Shown here: positions 26,201 through 35,469 of the stretch, piece by piece
How the letters are laid out: each line of letters starts with the position of its first letter
How positions within the stretch are numbered: the first letter of the stretch is position 1
NCBI GenBank assembly: GCA_019925095.2
Contig: CM034392.1
Coordinates: forward strand, 11,489,887-11,553,886
Source of the DNA: Dendrolimus kikuchii
Taxonomy: Eukaryota; Arthropoda; Insecta; Lepidoptera; Lasiocampidae
Length of the DNA stretch: 64,000 nt
Direction: 5' to 3'
Position numbers and translations under genes: made by a program
The notes under the pieces: generated by a model
What the model was told of the DNA's origin: nothing
Seen by the model: the letters and a program-made list of their open reading frames with translations, nothing else
The model's database searches: none

Positions 26201-29200
26201 TAAGCCGCGCGGCGAGGAGATCAGCCTTCTCCCCGCTATCTTTTCCGGGGAGTAGGAGCATACGAGCCCCCGTCCGTGCGGTCTTCAGCTTAACCCCGGC
26301 GATGCCGAGGTCGCCAAGCTTTATATTAGCCTTGGCTCTTTGCATTATGTCCGCGTAGCTGGTGCCCTTTTCCACCGCTGCGGGTAACAAAGTGAGGATC
26401 ACCGCAGTGGTGTTAGGCACCCGCATGCGCGGACCCTGGGTCTTCGTGTGCTTTGGCGGCTTCGGCCTCGCCTGGGGATGAGCAGCTCGGTTGGCGCCGC
26501 TTGGTTGGGCCGGTGGCTTTTTCTTTTTAGCCTTGCGAGCCACCACCGACCAACCTTCGTCCAGCCTCGGAGACGGCTCTGGGGCTGATGTATTGGCCCT
26601 GGGCGTGCTCGTCGCGGTGCTTTGATCGTTTCCGCCGCCTCGCTTTCTTTTTGCGGGCAGCGGAGGAAATTCTTCGGGAGGGCGGGGGCGGTTGGCCTCT
26701 TTCCTTACAGGTGTTGGAGAAGGCTGCGCATTCGCCTGCCGGACATCTACTGCCAGCGGCGGGCGGACTCGCCTCTCTGGGAGGAGGCGGTCATCCAATG
26801 CTGCCAGTTTGGCATCCATCATTGCTCCCAGAGAGAGAGTCAGATGGCGCAGCAGCTCCTCTTGATCTTTAAACCGCCCTCCCACTACGGACATCGACGG
26901 TGGTGGTGGCGGCGGAGGCGGGGGCCTTGGTGTCGGCAATGGCTTGGACTTGGATGGTACAAGTACAGGCCGGGATTTGGAGATTTCGGCTCGGAGACTG
27001 GCCATCTCCGTCCTCATCTGTTTCATTTCGCCTTCAAGGCGTCGGTTGGCCGCTTCAAGTTTCCTTATTTCTTCAAATTCCGTGCGGCCACGTAGCACCT
27101 CGAAGGCGTCACTGATGATGCTGACGGAGTCATTAAGGGACTTCACGAACGTCCCTTTTAATCCCTTGGGGACCTTTGCCACATGGCGGATGACCCCAAG
27201 GGCATTCCGGACGTCCGTTTCAATGGCCTGTGCAGTCCTAGCTCCTGCCTCATCTGTTATTGAGACCGACCTTGAGCGATCTAGTAGTTCTGGAGCCCGC
27301 CGAGCGATACGCGCCTCTTCAGCGGTTCTGATCAACTCGACGGTACCTTCTTCGTGCTCCAGCTCAAGGTCGGTCACCCGACCTGCTTGCGCGATGCTCT
27401 CCTTGGCCCGCGCCAGGCTTGCAGCCTCTGCAGATGTCCTCGGTTTTGGTGGAGACACCTTGCGGGACGCTTTGGAGGCCACGGTTTCCTCCCCGCTTGA
27501 TTGCGGGGCAGTATCTTTGGGGCCCCGGTAGGGTACGGGCCTCCTCCTCTTCTTTTGAGCGCGCCACTGACTCGACGGTTGCGAGGGCCCGGCTTCCGGT
27601 TCAGTTCGAATGCCGGGTCCAGATCCGGAGCGTGAGCGCGTCGGTGATCGCGAACGCGAATCTGACCTGGAGCGGGACCGAATAGAGAACATCGAGAGGT
27701 TAGAATCTGACTCATCGATGTCTCCGCTCAAGGCCCCGCTCATATCGCCGCTTCTGGCGCCACTAGCAGCAGATGTGCGGCCGCTCTGTCTGCTGCTACT
27801 TCGCGCAAAAGTTACTTCGCCGCCCATCTCGGGCACCTTCTCCTTGGACAACGTCCAGATTTGTGGGGAGCGCAAAATCGTCCCCCCCCCCCCAGAATAC
27901 GATGGGGGACAGCTGGCCTTACCATAGGTACCGGCATCGGCGTGGGATTCGCCCTCCTTTTTTTTTTGAGCGGAAGATCGACCCACCTGGGGTAGTAGCT
28001 CTTGACTTTGTGCTTTCATGTTTTATTCGAACCCCTTATGGGGTTATTAAACCTAGTTTGCCTCCTCTACGGGAGACCATCTGAGTTACTTATAAACTAA
28101 AAGACTGCGAGCGGCGTGCGACATGACTGCAAACAGGTCACCCCACACGCCGCCCTCAGGGCGCTTGCAGCCGAGATAGCCCGCCCGACATACAGCTCCA
28201 AGCACGCCGACTAAGCTTCGGGTGGGTGGGGGAATCGGTATGCCCTAAGGGCGAGCAACTCGAAGCCTCCACCCATATCCATCTGAAGGTGTTCTTCATC
28301 CGCGGTGCGGGTGCGGTCGGGTGAAACCGCCGCTACCACACCCCACATTGCACGACGGAGGCGAAGTCAGAAAGGGGGCGGACCGCCCTTAGGCCCACTC
28401 CGTCGCCGGCCCGGGGATCGGCAAAACGCCCGGCCACCAGACCCGTCGCCGCCACATCGCCAGGAGCCTCTCCGCTGAACGGAGAGGTGCGAGTGGCCCG
28501 TCTAACAAGAAAGGGATGGGTATTTGTGTAGGAGGGACACAAGGGAACCTTTTAGGGATCGGAACGAAGGTGGGACACCACTGTCACGGAGAGAAAGGGG
28601 GAAATGTGACAGTGGCCTCTGGGGCCCCAGGGACGCTTCCCCGTATGCCAACCGCGGTCGGAGGGGGTGAGAACCGCGGGTGGCACCCCCTGGGGGGGTC
28701 TTCAAGCCTCCTCCAACAACCTAACCTAACCTAACCTATGGAGCCGAGACATAGACACAGGTCAGCAGGATTGGTCCACAAGTTCCAAGTCGATCAACGG
28801 GCTAAAGAGCGAGCTTTGTTGGATGTTTCTCTTATGGATCGAATTAGAAATGAGGATATCTGTAAGAGAACCAAGTTAACCGACATGGCTCGTAAAAGTA
28901 TCAAGTTGAAGTGGCAGTGGGCCGGCAGATCACGTCTGCCGCAGGGTCGATGGCCGATGAAGCAGGCGAGTCCTTGTGTGAAAACCACGTGTTGTAGTGT
29001 TGGACGTTCTCCAGCCCAATAGACTGACGACCTGCGTAAGGACGCTAGCAGATGCTAAATGAGGAAGTGAGAGGACAGGGATGAGTGGTTATATAGTGGC
29101 ATATAAAGTACATAATTTTACCTGTTTGAAAGGGTATAAACTCTTGTGGTTTCAGTAAACTGCCGTCTGGAGATAAAAATCGACTGGGGCGAAATACTTC

Positions 29201-32200
29201 TGGATCCTCCCAGACATCATTATCCATATGAATGGCCCATTGTAATGGTATCACCATTGTGCCTTTCGGAATTCTATAGTTTCCTAGGTATGTGTCCTGA
29301 AAAATCAAATATGCCATTTCTAAATATTCTCATTTAGACTGAATTTGGAATGTTATACAAAATATTTATTTATCTATAATATTATAACATTCTAAACATG
29401 CCGTGTCTGTACATTAAAGCTATAAAAAAAGTGGAATAGGCTATATAAACGACGGAGAACCGTCGTTGTAAAAACTACTGGGCCGATGTCGATACGGTTT
29501 TCGCTGATCGACAGCAAATTCTTAGACTTAAAATCTGCGCTACATTTTATCCCGGGAATTTATTCTCGGAATTATTTAAAATATTCAGATTGAAAAAAAA
29601 AATCGAATTCCAATGCGGTTTTTATATATTTCAGTTAGCACATTTTAAGAAACGTGTAATATTTTTTATCCCGGGAATCCGCGGAAATTTTCGTGGAAGC
29701 GGTTTGAAGTTGTTTGGGTACATAAATTACCTTAGCCAAAACAGTTTTCACTAAAACAATAGCATACATTCTTTTTTAAATATTGCGGTACTTTGTCTCC
29801 GGGAATTTCAAGCCAAGCGTGGACGAAGTCGCGGGCATATCCTAATTTATAATAATCTTTTTATCGGCTTCCGAATGTTTGTATCCTTAATACGGGAAAA
29901 TAGTGAATAAATTCGCTAGGAATGTTTCCATTGCATTTTAATAAAAGAGTTTTTGTTTTATTTTAACTTTATAATAAAAAAAATGGTTTTCAGTGCTTTT
30001 TTTGCTTTTTCTTTCATTCCACAACATAGCCAATGTAAAGTAGGGTATTAAATTGAATAATGTATTGTCTTAGTAAACCTGTTGGTTACAATAGACTTAT
30101 TTATTTCCCTTTTATGTAATAATTAATATCAGACTGGACCATAACGACATGCGGCCGAGTTTAGTTAATATTTAATATTTGTACAACTGTTTCAGAGTTT
30201 AACATTAATTTAATTATAAATAATTTAGTCCAACTTATAAATTCGAATCATACGTGTCAGTTCAGATCCAATGAAAGGTTCCTTAGTGGCGACAAACGTC
30301 TGTCTTGTTATTTGATAACGGCACTATAAATAGACTTTAATCGAAAATCCCGTAATTTTAAACTGTTTATATACAACGTATCTTATCCAAAACCATTTTT
30401 TTAATTTAAATTCTAAGCTACCTTTATTTTCTCATAATAATAATTTTCCAATTCTTCGTGCAAAACTTAGAGGAAAACATAAAATTTTCACTACTTTTAA
30501 TTTAAAAATCTAAGTAAAGAATGTCGCTGTGATATTTCATTTCACCTAAGTAAGAATATCCCACACAACTATGTAATTCTATACAGAAAAAAATTAAACC
30601 CTCAGTATTGTAAGAATTGTACGCAGCCACCATTATTTTCTATGCAATTTCACTACAGCACTGTGTAACGATAATTATATCAATTTTCGCCAATTTTCAT
30701 CAATTTGGACGACGTATTGTTAAACAAAAAGTCAAAAAGACTACGGAATCCTAGAAACTAGACAACAGCTAATATGAAAGTATACTGAGAATTAATTATT
30801 TGTTGTATACCAAACAATACTGTATACATTATAATATATTGTAAATATAGTCTGTTTTGTAATTGTATATTTTGGTATGCAATAAAGTATTCTCTCTCTC
30901 TCTCTCTCTCTCATTCTTCTCTACTCTTAATTATATAGGTAGTTATGAACACCCAACGAGAAAATTAAATAAAGGTCAGTTTTATTAATGTTATTATCCA
31001 TAGATAACCAAAGTTATACCGCTAAACATCCATGCGGTATTCCCACAGGCACGATTGACCGGATTCGTTGAGTTTCACATATTGCCGCCATGACTTGAGG
31101 CAGTCTCGAAGCGTCCACTTCACACTCTTCAGGATAGACTGACAGAATCTCTTTTCGTATCACTTCCTGTAATGTTGGGGGTGAATTTAAGTCACATTAT
31201 TACAAATATTTAACGCATAATTTATTTTATGGTTAAAAATAAAGGACAGTCAAGAAATTTAGTAGTTCTTTTCTGACTCAAATCTCTACGTACAAATATT
31301 CAATTCCAAAACGTATTAGTTTCATCAGTGTCGTAAATATAGACAACGAAAGCCGCGACCAAGGGCGCAAAACTACTTCGTAGCTTTGCAAAGTATTACT
31401 TCTCTTCCTGCAAAATCGGTTTTAGTTGGCGCATAATACAAATTTTGTCTATGTCTAATTTTTTAAATGTAAACTAAGTTGATAGTTATTAGAAAAATTA
31501 TATACTTGCTCATCCGGATGCAAAGCCATATACAACAAAAACCATGCAATCGTAACAGATGTTGTATCCAACCCAGCTCCAAACATATCAGCCAGAAGAT
31601 AAAGCATTTGCTCATCTGTAACATATTTCGCAGCCTCTTCCCCGTTTTCAAATCTCTTCTTTTGTTCCATTAAGAAATTATCCAAAATACAATCGTCTGT
31701 AGTTTCAATTAAAACATTTGGATCAAAGTAATGTTCTGTGTGGGTAGAGTGTTTGCTATAAGTAATGCATTTCATACGATCCTCTGCTAACTCATCATAA
31801 AGATTCTCATGCAACAAATATTCAGCGCCCTTTGGTTTTGTTATTCCAAGCATTTTTCGTCGTTTATGTATGATACTAGCGTATAGGCGATGAGTTTGTG
31901 CTTGACCGCGAACTAGTACCTCAATTGTTTTTTGAATCGACGAAGAAAAAAACCTAAAATAAAGTATTATCGTGTAAGAAATACACTACACACAAACATA
32001 ATCAGCAGCAGACCAGCATTGGTTGTTATCAACCAGCATTTGCTGAGTTAGGGCCTGTTTAGAGTTTTGGTTTAACTTTTGGCCTTTATTAAACTGCTTA
32101 TGTATACTTTAATAATTGTAAATAACTCTAAATAAACATTATTTTCTTTCTTTTCTTTTTTTCAGTTCTTCCTTTTATAGAAAAAATTCAATAAAACCGT

Positions 32201-35200
32201 TCAATAAACGACTTTTAAATAAGAAATATTTTTGAAGTGAAATTTCTTTAAAATCGTTGTAATTTGGAACTCGATGAAACGAATAAGCGACAATAAAGGA
32301 GATAAACACATAGATCTATAGAACTAAGCCCGTGAGAGAATGAGATACGACTTTTAAATTGTGCAGCATACATTAGAGAGTCAATAAGATCGATGATTAA
32401 ACATGGTCTAATTTGGATATGAACGTTACTATTCGACTCCTTTTACGTGTACCTGCGTATGACGTCACAAGCAGGTACTTGTTGTAGTGCATTAATTAAT
32501 AATAATTATTGTTTGATGAGTAATTAAAGTTATATGTAATATTTAAAATGTCAGACGATAAGACGTTTTTTTGACGCCTGTTCGTTCAAGTAAAATATCA
32601 GAATTTCTTTTAACATATGACCACATTAATGTTGCCAGATCCAATTTATTTTAAATCGGGGCAGAAGCTAAAACAAATCGGAAGGTTTTAGACCGGGTAA
32701 ATATGGCTTTTTAAAAATTAAGTTTTAATAACTTAAATTCAGAATAAAACAATGATTAATTTGCTAAATTCAAAAGTTTTTATTCAAAATCAGTTCCAAT
32801 ACAGAACACTTTTTGGAGGTCATACATACAATTCAAAATCTAAATTTACTTCCTATTCTATGTTCACTGCTTCGTAAAGTATTATTGCTGTTAAGGAGAA
32901 CAAGCGGCAAGGAACTCCCCAGCAACACGTCTAGCTAAAAATTGTTTTTCTTTATATTTCTTATTCAATTTATGTCTCAAGCTCTTTTTTATTTCTTGTC
33001 AAAAAATTAATAGAATCTGGAGTTCTGATAATATTCTAAATTTCTAATAATACCGCTTTTTAATAAATTTGTTTATTTAACGGTATATTTAGTGTCCCAC
33101 GGGTGGAAATCAAGACGTCCCGTAAAAAACGGGATACCTGGCAGCGCCAGTCCACATCCCTGTTGGATACCGACAGAAAGACAGTTAGCAGATGTCCGCT
33201 AACTACACCTAAACCACGCAAAGGATTTTTTAACTGTTTTCATCGTCAATTATATAATTTGTCACTGAAGGTATATAAATATATAAAACCTCAAAAATCT
33301 ATTTTGTTGTTTTACATACCTCACAAAGGGCAAAAAGTTGACGATGCCCGCAACCCCCATTTCATGACAGCCTTCTTCCTGTATTTGTCGAAACCAACTC
33401 CATGTTTTATCTTCAGGTGGGAATTTATATCCAAATATTATTTCATTGACAATATTTCCTAAAGAGTTGGTAACTATTCGAGGAAGATCCATAGGAGCTT
33501 CAGTTTGTTTATCAATTGTCTACAAATATCAACGAAGAACACCATAACAAATAAGTACATTATCTCACAATAATCAATTTTTACACACAATAATAATAAT
33601 ATATTGGTTTTGTGTAAAAGTATTTTATTTTCCATACAAACGCTCATAGTGATAAGACCGCTAATTGTTTTTATAACACTTTTTATTTAGTTTATTTTTA
33701 AGTATATCTATGTGTAGAAATGAATGTACGTGCATAACTTGAGAACGACTTTACCGATTTTGATGAATTTTTGTAGATGTTTGAGTGGGTCCCCGGAACG
33801 TTTGTGGCGATGGGATCAGGTCCTAAATTTTTATTTTTTCAGGGCAGGACAACGTCTGCCGGGACCTCTAGTTATAAATAATAAAGTTAAATATCGGCTA
33901 AAAAACAAATTGTATTATAATATCACTACTAATCACCCCAAAGGCTTATTTATTAAAGCGCACGCCGAGGTGACGGAAAAAGATAGAGCGGACGCTCTGG
34001 CGAAAGCCGCTGCTCAGTTCCTGAAGGTAAAGCCTCATTATAACAGGTGTCTGGTTTCATTTGTCAAGCGAATGATCCGTATGGAGACGCTTGATAAATG
34101 GAACCGGCGATACAGGGACGAGCCAACTGCGTCTGTCGCTAAGTTTTTCTTCCCGGAAACGGTGTGCGCATACAAAATTATCAGAAATATAAAAACAACA
34201 GGGATTACAACCCAAATGTTCACGGGGTACCGGGGGTTTTCCCAATACTTGCATTGTTTCAAGTTAAAGGGGGACCCCTCGTGTTCCTGTGACACTGGAG
34301 AAGAGGAGACGCCCCTTCATGTAATTTTCGGATGCCCCCTCTTTGTGAGAGAGCGATATAATGCGGAATGCGTCCTAAGAACTAATATAAATAGAAACGA
34401 AGTACACGAGCTACTTAGCAAAAAGAAGAGGCAGGTTTACGTAAACTTCGCGACTAATATAATAGAAAAAGTAGTCAAAAGAAACGCTAACAAATAACGC
34501 TGTATACATATTAGTATATATGTACCAACAGTGTTTAGATATAAGAGTAGTAATCATATACATAACTAGCCCGGTGTAAGTAACAGACGTGTATAAAATA
34601 GATAAAAATAACAATGTAAAATAGTAGTAAGAAAATGCATAAAAATAGTCAGATTAGAAAATAAATATATATTAAGAATATATAATAACAACCAAGTGTA
34701 AATTAATATAAGTAACAAATAAGTTTTTGGAAAAGAAAACAACTAAAAAGAAACAAAAAATATGAAACAAAATAAAGAACCCCTTACCTTTAAGATAAAT
34801 AAATAAGAAAAGAAAAGAACCTCCATCTTAACCTATGATGGAGGAGAAGGCGAAAAAAAAAAAGGTTTGTTTACTTTCAATACTTGGACGGCACTCTTTC
34901 TACTAAAATTGAAGTACCTATATAAATGTGAAAATATTATACATATGTACTTACTGCGAGTAATTCGTAAACTCCTGACGCAATGCGTTTTTCAAGATTG
35001 TCTCGCGAGACACTATGTTTACTAATGCCAAAGCTTTTAAGCCATGTTGTTATCAGTTTTCTTTGATCTTTCCACAAGTTACCCTCCGCACATATTATGC
35101 CTTAAACAATGATGAAATTAATAAATGGAATATTTTATTATAGCTTTTCTATTTTAAAACAGTGTTACAGCTTTAAATTAATTTTCAAATCGTCGTATAC

Positions 35201-35397
35201 CAGGAATTCCCAAACTATTTTGGGCAAGCCCAAATTATTTCGACACGATTAGAAAAATATAAGCTTTACACCTAACAACAATTTTCATTTATTATATTCA
35301 GCATCCTTCTTCTCAGCTTTTCCCAGTTATTTGGGGTCGGCACAGTATGACTTTCCCTTCCAAATTCCTCTAATTTAGCATACGTGTGTTGTAGTTA

Positions 35398-35469
<72 letters not shown>

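Larger units (their letters stand above)
21810..28697 (-). mobile_element. Full-length R1-clade non-LTR retrotransposon with 14-bp TSD
   Basis: A GC-rich 6.9-kb element in AT-rich DNA. The sequence GTCTTCAAGCCTCC occurs on both sides (21796-21809 and 28698-28711) as a perfect 14-bp target-site duplication. On the reverse strand it has a 5' UTR of about 680 bp, ORF1 (28019-25464), ORF2 (25449-22279), a 3' UTR of about 470 bp and a 12-14 nt poly(A) tail (T run at 21810-21822). Both ORFs are uninterrupted, so the copy is young and possibly mobile. It is inserted within a decayed RTE element and in the same transcriptional direction as the host P450 gene. Clade call rests on the two-ORF layout and the ORF2 endonuclease and RT motifs. 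Confidence 0.88.
20452..29121 (-). other. Intron 6 of the phantom-like P450, 8.7 kb, transposon-filled
   Basis: Donor CAG|GT at 29122/29121 and acceptor TTAG| before 20451. It separates FQTG from KRMCPG in the heme loop (phase 1). Contents from low to high coordinate: a dispersed repeat (20525-20760), a CR1-type LINE C-terminus (20770-21045), the left half of an RTE LINE, a complete R1-clade retrotransposon, and the right half of the RTE LINE. Confidence 0.85.

Noticed and set aside
22235..27927. Many long + strand ORFs inside the R1 element
   Set aside because: Antisense or frame shadows of the GC-rich ORF1 and ORF2; no domain of their own.
28720..28736. Interstitial telomere (CCTAA)n
   Set aside because: Only three units, and it falls within decayed RTE coding sequence just before TYGAET; no longer array nearby.
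34038..34295. Reverse 85-aa hydrophobic ORF
   Set aside because: Antisense to the RNase H-type LINE fragment at 33889-34497.
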